Assembly (NCBI GenBank): GCA_020850415.1
Contig: JADZER010000058.1
Coordinates: forward strand, 1 to 38,631
Length of the DNA stretch: 38,631 nt
From: Phycisphaerales bacterium
GTDB taxonomy: Bacteria > Planctomycetota > Phycisphaerae > Phycisphaerales > UBA1924
Reading direction: 5' to 3'
Below are positions 1 through 10,000 of this stretch, piece by piece (within the stretch, counting starts at the first letter, position 1; each line of letters opens with the position of its first letter). The notes below the pieces were generated by a model, which was given only the letters and a program-made list of their open reading frames with translations, had not been told where the DNA came from and searched no databases. Made by a program: the position numbers and the translations under genes.

Positions 1-729
1 ACCGGCAGCGGCAAGACCACCACGCTCTACTCCGCCCTGCGCGAGCTGAACAAGATCGACACCAAGATCCTGACGGTCGAGGACCCCGTCGAGTACGACA
101 TCGACGGGCTCTGCCAGTGCCAGGTGAATGTCGAGGCCAACACGACCTTCGCCAGGCTGCTGCGATCGTTCCTGCGTCAGGACCCCGACATCATCCTGGT
201 CGGCGAGATCCGCGACCTGGAGACCGCCCAGATCGCCGTCCAGGCGTCCCTGACGGGCCACCTCGTGCTCTCCACGCTGCACACCAACGACGCCCCGAGC
301 TCCATCATCCGACTCGCGGACCTCGGCCTCGAGCCCTTCCTTCTCACCGCGACCATCGAGGGCATCGTGGCCCAGCGCCTGGTGCGCACGATCTGCACCA
401 AGTGCAAGGAAGAGTACAAGCCCGGCGAGGAGGAGCTGATGGAGCTCCAGATCCTGCCCGAGGAGATCAGGGGCCGGCACTTCGCCCGCGGCAAGGGCTG
501 CGACAACTGCAACCGCTCGGGCTACCGAGGCCGGATGGCCCTGTTCGAGATCATGGAGATGAACGACGCCGCACGAGACCTGGTGATGCAGGAAGCCAGC
601 ACCACCGTGCTGCGCGACCACGCCCGACGCAACGGCATGAGGACGCTGCGCGAGTGCGGCCTGCTGTCGATCTACGAGGGGCAGACCACCATCGACGAGG
701 TGGTCCGCGAGACGATCATGGAGGAATGA
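1..729 (+). CDS. gspE: Type II secretion / type IV pilus assembly ATPase GspE/PilB, 5' partial
   Basis: The frame is open from base 1 and encodes the C-terminal 242 residues of a GspE/PilB-type hexameric secretion ATPase, which powers pseudopilus assembly from the cytoplasmic side of the inner membrane. The window opens inside the Walker A motif (TGSGKTTT). It continues with the Asp box (LTVEDPVEY), Walker B ([12 protein letters not shown]) and the His box ([14 protein letters not shown]). Two Cys pairs, CTKC and CDNC, about 35 residues apart form the zinc-binding element typical of GspE and PilB. Full-length proteins are about 560 residues, so more than half lies upstream of the window. The neighbours gspF and the pseudopilins support a secretion role. 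PilB versus GspE cannot be separated from this part alone. The TGA is at 727-729, and 139 nt without a visible gene follow before gspF. Confidence 0.93.
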   Translation, partial: TGSGKTTTLYSALRELNKIDTKILTVEDPVEYDIDGLCQCQVNVEANTTFARLLRSFLRQDPDIILVGEIRDLETAQIAVQASLTGHLVLSTLHTNDAPSSIIRLADLGLEPFLLTATIEGIVAQRLVRTICTKCKEEYKPGEEELMELQILPEEIRGRHFARGKGCDNCNRSGYRGRMALFEIMEMNDAARDLVMQEASTTVLRDHARRNGMRTLRECGLLSIYEGQTTIDEVVRETIMEE

Positions 730-868
730 CGCGCGGGTGTGCACGCGGAGGAGCGTGCATGCCCCGCGTCACTCCCCCGGCGGCGGCGGGTGTGCCGCAG
801 TGCCGCCGGGCGTGGCAGAGACAGGATCCCCAGCGCACGCGATCGCTGGTTCGGCTGGAGTGTGAAGC

Positions 869-2143
869 ATGGCGACATTCACCTACGAGGCTCTGAACAC
901 CGCCGGGAAGCCCCAGAAGGGCACCATCGAGGCGACCACCAGCGAGGAGGCGGTCCAGCGCATCAAGGCGCAGGGCTACTTCCCCACCTCCGTGCGCGAG
1001 CAGAAGGTCAAGAAGACCGCCGGCGCCGAGGGCGCCACCAAGAAGAAAAAGAAGCGCAAGGGCGTCGGCGGACGCGTCAAGGCCAAGCAGCTCACCACCT
1101 TCACCCGACAGCTCTCCACCCTCCAGGACGCCGGCCTCCCGCTCCTCCGCTCCCTCCAGATCCTCGAGAGCCAGTGCAAGCCCGGCGGCCTGAAGAACAC
1201 CCTCATCACCGTCTGCGAGGAGGTCGAGGGCGGCACCAGCCTCTCGGACTCCATGGCCAAGTGCCCCAAGGCCTTCGACCGCCTCTACACCAAGATGGTC
1301 GCCGCCGGCGAGATCGGCGGCGTGCTGGACATCATCCTCCAGCGCCTCGCCGAGTTCATGGAGAAGAGCCAGCGCCTCCAGCGGCGCATCCGCGGCGCCA
1401 TGGTCTACCCCGCCGCCGTCATCACCGTCGCCATCGCCATCATGATCTTCATCATGATCGTCATCATCCCCAAGTTCAAGGAGATCTTCGCCGACTTCGG
1501 CGTCGCGCTCCCCGCCCTCACCCGCTGGCTCATCAACACCTCAAGCTGGATCGCCGGCACCGCAAGCCCCGACCAGGCCATGCCCGGCGCCGTCTACATC
1601 GTCGCGGCGCCCTTCGCGGCGTACTTCATGTGGAAGCTCATCCGCAAGGCCGGGCCCGGACGCGCCGTCACCGACATCACCATCCTCTGGACCCCCATCC
1701 TCGGCAAGCTCGTCCGAAAGAGCACCATCGCTCGCTTCACCAGAACGCTCGGCACCCTCATCTCCGCCGGCGTCCCCATCCTCGAGGCCATCAAGATCAC
1801 CGCCGAGACCTCGGGCAACTATGTCTTCGAGAAGGCCCTCACCAATGTCCACGACTCCATCCGCGAGGGTGAGAGCTTCGCCGGACCCCTCCGCGAGAGC
1901 AAGACCTGCGACGCCATCGTCGTCAACATGATCGATGTCGGCGAGGAAACCGGCGACATGGACTCCATGCTCCTCAAAATCGCCGACAACTACGACGAAG
2001 AGGTCGATGTCGCCGTCGCCTCCCTCGTCAGCCTCCTCGAACCCCTCATGGTCGTCGTGCTCGGACTCATGGTCGGCACCATCGTGGTCGCGATGTTCCT
2101 CCCGCTCGTCGCGATGATCAACTCGCTCGGCGGCGGGGCCTGA
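869..2143 (+). CDS. gspF: Type II secretion system inner-membrane platform protein GspF
   Basis: This 424-residue protein is the polytopic platform of the secretion machine and couples the GspE ATPase to pseudopilus growth. It starts at an ATG with a weak GGAG upstream. The short N-terminal region (ATFTYEALNTAGKPQKGTIE) is typical of GspF/PilC, followed by a lysine-rich linker near residues 50-70. Two repeated T2SSF helical domains follow, at about 75-195 and 275-395. Each has the family pattern of a helical bundle plus membrane helices: about 174-200 (rich in Ile/Met), 245-262, and 395-420 (LMVVVLGLMVGTIVVAMFLP). The motif VGEETGDMDSML is a GspF hallmark. Length is normal (about 400). It lies between gspE and the pseudopilin genes, and the next gene starts 32 nt downstream, so one operon is likely. 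Confidence 0.93.
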   Translation: MATFTYEALNTAGKPQKGTIEATTSEEAVQRIKAQGYFPTSVREQKVKKTAGAEGATKKKKKRKGVGGRVKAKQLTTFTRQLSTLQDAGLPLLRSLQILESQCKPGGLKNTLITVCEEVEGGTSLSDSMAKCPKAFDRLYTKMVAAGEIGGVLDIILQRLAEFMEKSQRLQRRIRGAMVYPAAVITVAIAIMIFIMIVIIPKFKEIFADFGVALPALTRWLINTSSWIAGTASPDQAMPGAVYIVAAPFAAYFMWKLIRKAGPGRAVTDITILWTPILGKLVRKSTIARFTRTLGTLISAGVPILEAIKITAETSGNYVFEKALTNVHDSIREGESFAGPLRESKTCDAIVVNMIDVGEETGDMDSMLLKIADNYDEEVDVAVASLVSLLEPLMVVVLGLMVGTIVVAMFLPLVAMINSLGGGA

Positions 2144-2175
2144 CCGACAGCCCCGGAACGCACTGGAGAGCCCGC

Positions 2176-3138
2176 GTGCAGCGACAGCCAGACACATCCC
2201 GACACGCCCGAGGGGCTTTCACCCTCGTCGAGCTCCTGCTCATGATCCTGATCGTCGCGATCCTCATCGGACTGCTCACCGTCGGGATGCGCCACGCCCT
2301 CGCCGTCGCCAGGGGCGCCGCCGGCAAGCAGGATGTCGCCAGCCTGAAGATCGCCGTCGAGTCCTTCCGGAACGACTTCGGCTTCACGCCGCCCCTCGTC
2401 AAGGACGGCTACGACGGGGTCGCCACACCCCTCCGCAGCATCAACGGGCGCACCTCGCCCTGGACCTACCAGTCCGGCCTCTCGGCCCAGCCGGAGCGAG
2501 ACGAAGACCGCGAGTACCTCCAGCAGGACACCGCATCCTCCGACTACCGCTTCAGCGTCTACAGCCTCGCTTACTACCTCATGGGCCCCCTCGACAAGGA
2601 CGCCGACGGCCAGGACGGCCCCGGAACGCGCAAGGCCCTCCGAGACGGCTCCTTCGACCGGATGACCAACGACCCCTACCCCGCCCGGTTCGAGCCCAAG
2701 AGCGGCGGGCTGACCTACGCCGCGTGGACGCCCGGCGAACAACAGACCGAGGGACGCTGGGAGATCCAGGACCGCAACGGCGTCGCATACCGCTACTACC
2801 GCTGGCTGCCCGCCGAGCCCGGCGACCCGAACCACGACCCCAACGACCCGCTGGCCAACCTCCGCGTGCCCAAGCTCTTCGGCGACGCGGCCAACGACAA
2901 CACCGCCGTTTCGCCCGCCCAGGACGCCCAGCTGTTCCGCGACGCCGGCTACGCGATCGTCGCCGCCGGCGCCGACGGGGTCTTCGGCGATATCGCCGAC
3001 GACGGCGGCGCCTTCCGCGGGCTCGAGACGATCGAGCTGATCGAAGACGCCCTGGCCAAGCGGTTCACCGGCGCGAGCGCCGAAACCCAGGCCGAGAACG
3101 CCGCACGGGCGGACAACATCGTGGAGGTCGGGCGATGA
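2176..3138 (+). CDS. Pseudopilin-like protein with type IV prepilin signal (GspG position)
   Basis: The start is GTG at 2176 with GGAG about 8 nt upstream. The N-terminus has a prepilin signal: a short basic leader, then AFTLVELLLMILIVAILIGLL, with Glu at mature position 5 and a hydrophobic helix. This predicts processing by the prepilin peptidase and assembly into a pseudopilus at the inner membrane. The residue before the cleavage site is Ala rather than the usual Gly. The mature part is 320 residues, about twice a normal GspG, and I do not recognise a specific domain in it. It is rich in Asp, Pro and Gly, with loops such as LDKDADGQDGPG that could bind calcium (inference). By order it sits in the GspG position, but the size makes a strict orthology call unsafe. 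Its stop overlaps the next start by ATGA. Confidence 0.82.
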   Translation: MQRQPDTSRHARGAFTLVELLLMILIVAILIGLLTVGMRHALAVARGAAGKQDVASLKIAVESFRNDFGFTPPLVKDGYDGVATPLRSINGRTSPWTYQSGLSAQPERDEDREYLQQDTASSDYRFSVYSLAYYLMGPLDKDADGQDGPGTRKALRDGSFDRMTNDPYPARFEPKSGGLTYAAWTPGEQQTEGRWEIQDRNGVAYRYYRWLPAEPGDPNHDPNDPLANLRVPKLFGDAANDNTAVSPAQDAQLFRDAGYAIVAAGADGVFGDIADDGGAFRGLETIELIEDALAKRFTGASAETQAENAARADNIVEVGR

Positions 3139-4262
3139 GGGACAAGCCGCGCCATCCCAGTGCTTTCACGCTCACCGAGATGATCGTCGTCATGACCGTC
3201 GTGCTCATCATGCTCGCGGTCTCCATCCCCACCTTCCGCTCGACCCTGGCCTCCGCCGAGTCCTCCAACGCCGAGACCCACCTGCGCCTCGCCATCCTCG
3301 CCGGGCGAAACGCCGCGCTCCACTCCGACCGCGGCGCAGACACCGCCGTCGTCTTCCTCCACGAGCCCGGCGGCAGGTGCACCGCCGTCGTCTGCGAGTA
3401 CGCCGGCACCATCCGCGACTACTCCGGCTCAACCGCCGGCGTCGAGCGGGATGTCTTCGCACCGATCTCCGGCGCCGAGCCCGTCCAGCTGCCCGTCGGC
3501 TACATGGTCCGAGGCTTCGTCCCCGCCGGGATGATGGACATCACCGGCGGCGCTCAGGCCTGGTACGAGGGCGACCGCTACGACACCGGCGAACGCAGCT
3601 GGGTCTTCCCCGAGAACGCCTACTACGACGCCCTCAACCAGAACGACGGCGCCGACCGACAGTCGTTCATCGTCCGGTTCTCCGGCGGCGTGGGCGCCGT
3701 CCTCGTCGGCGACGCCCGCGAGGTCCTCGTGGTCGATCCCCGCCCCACCGCGTCGGGAAGGTCCTCCGCGCCCTGGAGCACCTTCCGGGTCGATATCGGC
3801 GATGTCGCCGCCACCGTGCGGGAGGCCATCGTCCGGCTCAACAACCAGGGCGGGCTCTCCAGCGGCGGCGGGGGCGACGACACCCTCACCCGCCTCTTCG
3901 GCGATCAGTCCGGCGACACCGTCCTCTGCCGCGCCGTCGAGCAGGTCGTCCTCTACCGCGAGGCCGACCTCGCCGCCGCCATCGGGCAGAAGCTCAACCC
4001 CGACACCGGCACCCTCTACCAGGACAAGCCCGATCCCAAGCTGGTCGTCCAGATGAACAGCTCCAACGCCAAACGCGACCTCAGGCGATGGCTCGAGGGC
4101 GACACCAACCGCGACGGCGTCTGGCTCGACGACAACGACACCAACCCCGACGCGCCCGTCGCCAGGATCTACACCTTCCAACGCTACAGCGGCGCCCTCC
4201 AGCCCGTACCCCTGCTCAACCTCGAGGACATCAGCGGCAACCGCCCCGGGGGTGGCTCATGA
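3135..4262 (+). CDS. Pseudopilin-like protein (GspH-like)
   Basis: The ATG at 3135 overlaps the previous stop (ATGA), which favours translational coupling and fixes this start within a longer open frame. The 375-residue product begins with a prepilin signal: MRDKPRHPSA then FTLTEMIVVMTVVLIMLAVSIP, with Glu at mature position 5 and Ala at -1. The helix is followed by a segment like GspH/FimT (FRSTLASAESSNAETHLRLAILAGRNAALHS split across the helix end), where those families carry a long amphipathic helix with RN-AL residues. The remaining ~270 residues are unrecognised, with Asp-rich stretches (DTNRDGVWLDDNDTNPDA, about 316-333) that resemble calcium loops. Minor pseudopilins are usually 150-200 residues, so this is about double. 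It is probably a pseudopilus tip component, assigned by position and N-terminus only. Confidence 0.8.
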   Translation: MRDKPRHPSAFTLTEMIVVMTVVLIMLAVSIPTFRSTLASAESSNAETHLRLAILAGRNAALHSDRGADTAVVFLHEPGGRCTAVVCEYAGTIRDYSGSTAGVERDVFAPISGAEPVQLPVGYMVRGFVPAGMMDITGGAQAWYEGDRYDTGERSWVFPENAYYDALNQNDGADRQSFIVRFSGGVGAVLVGDAREVLVVDPRPTASGRSSAPWSTFRVDIGDVAATVREAIVRLNNQGGLSSGGGGDDTLTRLFGDQSGDTVLCRAVEQVVLYREADLAAAIGQKLNPDTGTLYQDKPDPKLVVQMNSSNAKRDLRRWLEGDTNRDGVWLDDNDTNPDAPVARIYTFQRYSGALQPVPLLNLEDISGNRPGGGS

Positions 4263-5299
4263 GCCGCAAGATCGTTCTTCCCACGCCCCGCCGCGCCTTC
4301 TCGCTCGTCGAGGTGCTCGTCGCCGTGCTCGTCCTCGCGCTGGGCCTCCTCGGCCTCGGCGCGGTCTTCCCCACCGTCCTCCGACAGCAGCGGATCGCCA
4401 CCGAGACCACCCTCGGCGTCAGCGCCCAGAACGCCATCGGGCCCGTGCTCACCGCCAGCGACGACTTCCGACCCGGCGGCCCCGGATGGGAGGACCTGCG
4501 CGCCTACGCGGACGCGAACGCAGCCAACGACGGCGACTGGGTCGCCATCGAGCCCGTCGATCGCGACTTCGTGCGCCTCGGCGGGTACGACCTCGCCGGG
4601 CCCAACGGTGTCTTCCTCCCCCTCGCCCAGCGACTCTACCCGCCCCCCTTCAGCACCGACGCCGAGCCCCGCTTCGTCTGGGACCTCGCCGTCAGGCTCA
4701 CCGGCGACCCCTCCTCCCCGAACTACCCCGGCGACAGCCCCCTGCTCGTCGCCGTCTTCCTCCGCCCCGTCGACCAGGGCATCAACCGCGCCTTCAACCC
4801 CAACACCTCCCAGGACAAGTCGGACCGCTTCTCCCTCGCCGCATCCCTCGTCGACCCCGCCCTCCCCAACAAGGCCCGGCGCAACCCCGTCTCCGTCAAC
4901 CGGCTCGGCGTCCCCAGCTACGACGGGTCACGCAACCCCGGCTCCAGGTACTCCACCCCCGTCATCGTCGAGGCCACCGGCTCGGGCGTCGGCAAGCCCC
5001 CGCTGAACCAGTTCGTCATCGATTCCAGCGGCGTGCTCTACGGCGTCGAGGACGAGGTCGTCGCCGACACCCTCCTCAGCGCCGCCGGCCAGCGGTTCCT
5101 CGACCGAACAGGGAAGGTGCGCCGGGTGATCGGTGTCGTGCGAAAGAGCGGCAGACCCATCTTCACCGTCGACCCGCCCTTCCCCGACCTCAACGCCAGC
5201 GGAGACTTCGACGGCCCCGACGAGGACGCTGTCAACCCCATCATCTTCCTCCCCCAGGTCACCACCACCGACCCCTATGTCTTCACCGTGAACCCGTAA
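4259..5299 (+). CDS. Pseudopilin-like protein (GspI/PilV-like)
   Basis: The start ATG at 4259 overlaps the upstream stop by ATGA. The 346-residue product has the prepilin signal MSRKIVLPTPRRA/FSLVEVLVAVLVLALGLLGL, with Ala at -1 and Glu at +5. The pattern SLVEVLVAVLVLALGLLGLGA is characteristic of GspI and PilV minor pseudopilins. The rest lacks a domain I can name. It looks like a globular periplasmic domain rich in Pro/Asp, including a stretch reading NPVSVNRLGVPSYDGSRNPG. At 346 residues it is two to three times longer than typical GspI. It is followed after 13 nt by the GspJ-like gene. The function is inferred as part of the minor pseudopilin tip that primes pseudopilus assembly. Confidence 0.8.
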   Translation: MSRKIVLPTPRRAFSLVEVLVAVLVLALGLLGLGAVFPTVLRQQRIATETTLGVSAQNAIGPVLTASDDFRPGGPGWEDLRAYADANAANDGDWVAIEPVDRDFVRLGGYDLAGPNGVFLPLAQRLYPPPFSTDAEPRFVWDLAVRLTGDPSSPNYPGDSPLLVAVFLRPVDQGINRAFNPNTSQDKSDRFSLAASLVDPALPNKARRNPVSVNRLGVPSYDGSRNPGSRYSTPVIVEATGSGVGKPPLNQFVIDSSGVLYGVEDEVVADTLLSAAGQRFLDRTGKVRRVIGVVRKSGRPIFTVDPPFPDLNASGDFDGPDEDAVNPIIFLPQVTTTDPYVFTVNP

Positions 5300-5312
5300 C
5301 CCGAGCCGAGCC

Positions 5313-7031
5313 ATGAACAACCGCACACGCAAAGCACGGCCCGCCGGATTCACGCTGATCGAGCTCCTCGTCGCCATCGGCGCCGTCGCAGTCATCGCCG
5401 TCGGCATCGCCGCCATCTTCGCCTCCGTCGGGCGCACCGTCGCCGGCGGCCGGCGCGTCGGCAACCTCAACCAGTACGCCGCCCTCATCGAACGCCAGAT
5501 GCGAGCCGACTTCGAGGCCATGACCCGCGACGGCGTCCTCCTCTTCCGCCATGAACTCGCCTTCGACGGCGCGAACATCCCCCTCCACGCCGAGGACACC
5601 AACCCGCGCCCGCGGCGAGTCGACCAGATCATCTTCTTCATGCGCGGCGAGTTCACCAGCTCACGCTCCCCCATCATCCCCGGCGTCAACGCCACCGCCT
5701 CCGAGGCCATGGTCCGCTACGGCCACGCCATCCGCCTCGACCCCATCGAGGACTACGCCGCCGACCCCGCCTTCGAACGCCCACAGGTCGACGACGGCTG
5801 GTACACCCTCGGCTCGACCGGCACGCCCACGCCCTACCGCCTCGACCTCGGCCTCGGCGACGATACCTCCCCCTCCTCCAACCCCAACCTCTACGCCTCC
5901 GACTGGAACCTCGCCCGCAATGTCACCCTGCTCGCCACCCCGGGCAGCGCCGACCAGGACCTCCCCCTCGCCTCCGACCCCGTCTGGGGCCAGCTCGGCA
6001 TCTCCCGGGACGAGGCCCTCGACAACGAGATCCAGATCGGCGCCCAGCCCGCCGCCAGCAGCGTCTTCACATCCCTCGCCGGCATCTTCCCCACCAACCC
6101 CAACTACCCCCCCAACCTCGTCCGCACCGCCTCGGGCGACCAGCCCCGCCGCCCCTCGCTCGCCAGCGGCGTCGTCGATGTCGCCACCACCGACCTCGCC
6201 GAGATCCGCCGCTTCATCACCGACATCGGCGCCAACCCCTGGACCATCGCCGCCGAGACCGAACTGTTCGACCCCGCCGACCCCGCCAGCTCGCTGCTCG
6301 ACGACCGCTTCAGCCACTCCGGCGGCGCCGGCGACGCCAGGTTCATGCAGCGCTGGATGGACGACCTCTTCCCCGCCCACACCCACCCCGGCGTCGGCGC
6401 CGCCGACGACGACCAGCTCGGCGTCCGTCCCCGCTACGAGCAGACCTTCCCCGACCTCGTCGGCACCCTCAGCGACTACGACGCCGGCGCCGGCTCGGTC
6501 ACCGAGCAGAACATGCGCCTCGCCGACCAGTTCATGCTCGCCTCGTCGGTCTTCGTGCCCCGCTGCACCGAGTTCATTGTCGAGTACTCCTTCGGACAGA
6601 CCTACCCCGACCCGGCCAGCCCCCTCTTCGGCAGCCTCGTCTGGTACGGGGACTTCCGCGAGGTCACCATCGACGGCGTCACCCGCCAGGCGGTCGAGCG
6701 GTACCCCGTCGCCTACGACCCCGCCCTCCCGGACAACCCGCACTACGGCATGCCGTACGAGCAGGAATACCTCAAGCTCGACGGCGCCACCGCCAAGCGA
6801 TCCCTCGACACGGGGCTCGTGTACCGGACTACCGGCCCCTCCGACGCCGTCCCGACCGCACACTTCGGCTACATCGACCCGACCTACCAGCCCTCCGGCT
6901 CCAACGACCCAGACACCCTGCCCTGGCTCTGGCCCAAGCTCATCCGCGTAACGATGACGCTCGCCGACCCGGTCGACCCGTCGATCGAGCAGACCTTCCA
7001 GTTCATCTTTGAGACACCCGACGCCCGCTGA
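5313..7031 (+). CDS. Pseudopilin-like protein (GspJ-like, enlarged)
   Basis: This 572-residue protein begins MNNRTRKARPAG/FTLIELLVAIGAVAVIAVGIAAIF, a canonical prepilin signal with Gly at -1 and Glu at +5. Among the four pseudopilins here it is the only one with Gly at -1. The FTLIELLVA pattern and the position between the GspI-like and GspK-like genes suggest GspJ. After the helix comes GGRRVGNLNQYAALIERQMRADF, reminiscent of GspJ, where a region of this kind precedes the beta-rich domain. GspJ is normally about 200 residues, so more than 350 extra residues are present and unrecognised. The extra part is rich in Asp, Pro and Tyr, as in the neighbours. A role in the pseudopilus tip is inferred from order and signal only. 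Confidence 0.78.
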   Translation: MNNRTRKARPAGFTLIELLVAIGAVAVIAVGIAAIFASVGRTVAGGRRVGNLNQYAALIERQMRADFEAMTRDGVLLFRHELAFDGANIPLHAEDTNPRPRRVDQIIFFMRGEFTSSRSPIIPGVNATASEAMVRYGHAIRLDPIEDYAADPAFERPQVDDGWYTLGSTGTPTPYRLDLGLGDDTSPSSNPNLYASDWNLARNVTLLATPGSADQDLPLASDPVWGQLGISRDEALDNEIQIGAQPAASSVFTSLAGIFPTNPNYPPNLVRTASGDQPRRPSLASGVVDVATTDLAEIRRFITDIGANPWTIAAETELFDPADPASSLLDDRFSHSGGAGDARFMQRWMDDLFPAHTHPGVGAADDDQLGVRPRYEQTFPDLVGTLSDYDAGAGSVTEQNMRLADQFMLASSVFVPRCTEFIVEYSFGQTYPDPASPLFGSLVWYGDFREVTIDGVTRQAVERYPVAYDPALPDNPHYGMPYEQEYLKLDGATAKRSLDTGLVYRTTGPSDAVPTAHFGYIDPTYQPSGSNDPDTLPWLWPKLIRVTMTLADPVDPSIEQTFQFIFETPDAR

Positions 7032-7081
7032 ACCGGCCCGCGGGGGGACAAGCGCACGCCGCTGCGCGATTGGAGATTGCG

Positions 7082-10000
7082 ATGCTCAGGCGATTGCTCA
7101 GGACCGACCGAAAGACCACCCGCGCCCGCGTCCTCGCCAGGCTCGCCGGCGTCCCCGCCGGCCTCCGCCAGACCAGGCGCGGCTCCTTCCTCATCCTCGT
7201 CGTCGGCACCCTCGCCCTCCTCTCCGTCATCACCGTCATCTATGTCTCCATCGGCCGCTCCGACCGCCAGACCAGCGCCGCCGTCCTCAAGTTCGACCAG
7301 CGACGCGACGCCCCCGCCACCATCCGCGACTACCTCGCCGGAGTCATCGCCGACGATATGTTCGACCATGTGTACCTCGGCGAGCGCGACGAGAACAACG
7401 ACCCCATCTACCGGCGCGAGGCGTTCGACTACCCCTCCGCCGCGAACGCCCCACCGATCGTCTACACCGGCGCCGAGTACAACTTCAACGGCGGGCCCGC
7501 CGAGCTCATCACCGTCGGCGGCATCGATGTCTCGGGGCCCGACCCGTTCGACTTCAAACCCACCGGCAACGGCACCGGCGCCGACCCCTGGCTCGCCTCC
7601 CCCGAGCCCGTCCTGCTCGACTTCGAGTACGACTCCACCTACTCCACCGAACCCACCGCCTACTTCCTCGAGCGGCTCGACTGGATGAACCTCTCCAACT
7701 TCGCGCCCGACGGCTCCTTCGTCAACCTCTACAACCTCCGCGGCGAGACCAAGAACGGCGTCTCCACCGGCAACTTCGACGCCACCCCCTGGGAGATGCG
7801 AGGCCGCAACCTCGACTCCAAGTCGCCCGAGGCCCAGCTCACCCTCTTCGCCGACTCGCCCGAGAACGACGGCGCCCGCGACGGCGATCTCGACTACGGC
7901 GGCGACCCCGACGATTCCTTCGAGGCCGACGCCGTGCCCGCGCAGTTTGGCTCCCGCCAGCGCTGGCTCGTCTGGCCGGCGATCGAGCCCCGCTCGAACC
8001 GCGGCATCCGCCCCGAGGACCCCGAGTACCTGCTCTACCAGTACGCCGACGCCGACGGCGACGGCATCCTCGACGCCCGCTGGATCGAGCTCGTCGAGGA
8101 CCGCGACCCCACCGACGGCCTGGCGACCTACTTCCTCGAGCCCGACGACCGCTTCCGCTATTTCATCGCCGTCCGCGCCATCGACCTCTCCGGACGCGTC
8201 AATGTCAACACCGCGACCGACTCCTCACTCGCCCCCGCGTTCGAAGACCCCTTCGGCCTCACCCCCAGCGCCATCGATATCCGACGCCTCCTCGACGGTG
8301 AGGACTTCTTCACCGACCAGCGCACCCTCTGGAACGGCAGCTCCGGCTACGGCCTGGGCTACCAGTGGTCCGTCCAGCCCAACCACCCCAAGGCCCCCGA
8401 CCCCAACGACCCCTCCAACTACGAGGACTACTACACCGACCTCGCCGGCGGCTCCGTCTTCCACAGCTACCGCGCCGGAGAGAAGGCCTACGACGCACTC
8501 CGCATGGTGCTCGACACCGGCATCATGCCCGGGGAGGGCTTCGCCGGCCTCGACTTCCTCGCCGACGGCAGCTACGACGGGCCCGGCTCCCCCGCCGAGC
8601 GAGAGTTCGCCCTCGCATCCGGAGGCACGATCCTCAACCCACACTGGGCCACCTACTGGAAGCTCAACGGCCAGCCCTTCGCCCCGACCGACTACTACAC
8701 CGTCTTCGCCGGCTACGGCCCCGACGGCGCCGGCCTCGCCGCCGGCGGCAATCTCACCTCCGGCATCGGACGCCCCTTCGGCGACGACTCCCTCTTCGAG
8801 CTCCTCATCTACAACGGGGTCAACGACGATCAGACGCGCTCGCCCCTCGAGACCGTCCTCGGCGGCCGGGGCGACCCCGGCGAGTTCTCGCCCAGCATCC
8901 TCGCCGAGAGGTTCAGCCCCCTCCGCGACAACCGCCGCACCGCCGATGTCGAACGCCTCCGCGGCGGCTGGACCGCCAAGAGCTACGAGTTCTACGACGA
9001 AGCCAAGGCCGCCCTCTACACCGACATCCGCCAGCGCCTCACCACCGTCACCATCGCCCGCCCCATCACCGCCGAGCCGCTCCCGGCCGACACCAACAAC
9101 CCGGACCGCCCCCTCCAGACCGATCTCGAGCTGACCAACGCCGACGCCAAGAAGCCCATCGAGAGCCTTTTCGCCACCGCCTCCACACTCTTCAGCTTCT
9201 ACGCCGACGCGCTCGCGCCCTACTCCCGCCACCAGACCGGCCCCCTCGGCGACCACTGGGACCCCAGCGACTCGCACTTCGACGAGTACCGAACCCTCTA
9301 CTACGGCTACAGCGGCCCGCACCTCGCCATCCGCACCGCCGCCCACCTCGCGGCGAACATGCGGGATGCCTACGACGGCGGCAGCGAGATGACAAAGCGG
9401 ACGGTGCTGCTCAACGGCGGCGCGACTTTCCGCGACTCCAGCAACCTCTACCCCGGCGACCCCGGTTCCCGCCAGCCCGAGTACCCCTGGCAACTGCTCG
9501 ATCTGGACGAGGGAGTGGTCGCGGGCAGCACCCGCCTCTACCGCAGCACCAGCCCCGCCGGAATGCCCGACGCGATCAATGTCTTCGGCGTCGAGGCCCA
9601 GCCATTCCTCGTCGCCGCGGCGTCGTATGTCATGTTCACCGACGCCCCGGAGATCGAGAATGGCGACGACGATACCCGCGAGATCATCCGCAACGGGCAG
9701 TCCTTCTACCTGTTCGAACCGTCGGTGAACGGCGAGATCCCGAGCACGGGCAAGGCCGACAACCCCGACTTCCTGTTCGCGGTGCTCGCCTTCCAGCTGC
9801 ACAACCCGTTCGATGAGCCCGTCTCCCTCTCCGGCGGGGGCGACATCGCCGGCGCTCCGATCGGGATGCACTACCTCCAGTACGGCGATCAGTACTTCAA
9901 GCTGACGGATGTGTCCAACGGTGTCGAGTCCGAGATCACCCTGCCGCCCCACAGCAGCAAGACGGTCTACGCGCTCAGCCAGCACCCCAAGGCGATCGCA

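Noticed and set aside
739..1872. Long open frame overlapping gspF (377 aa, Arg/His/Pro-rich)
   Set aside because: It is a frame shadow of gspF. Its composition is that of C-rich codons read out of phase and no domain is visible.
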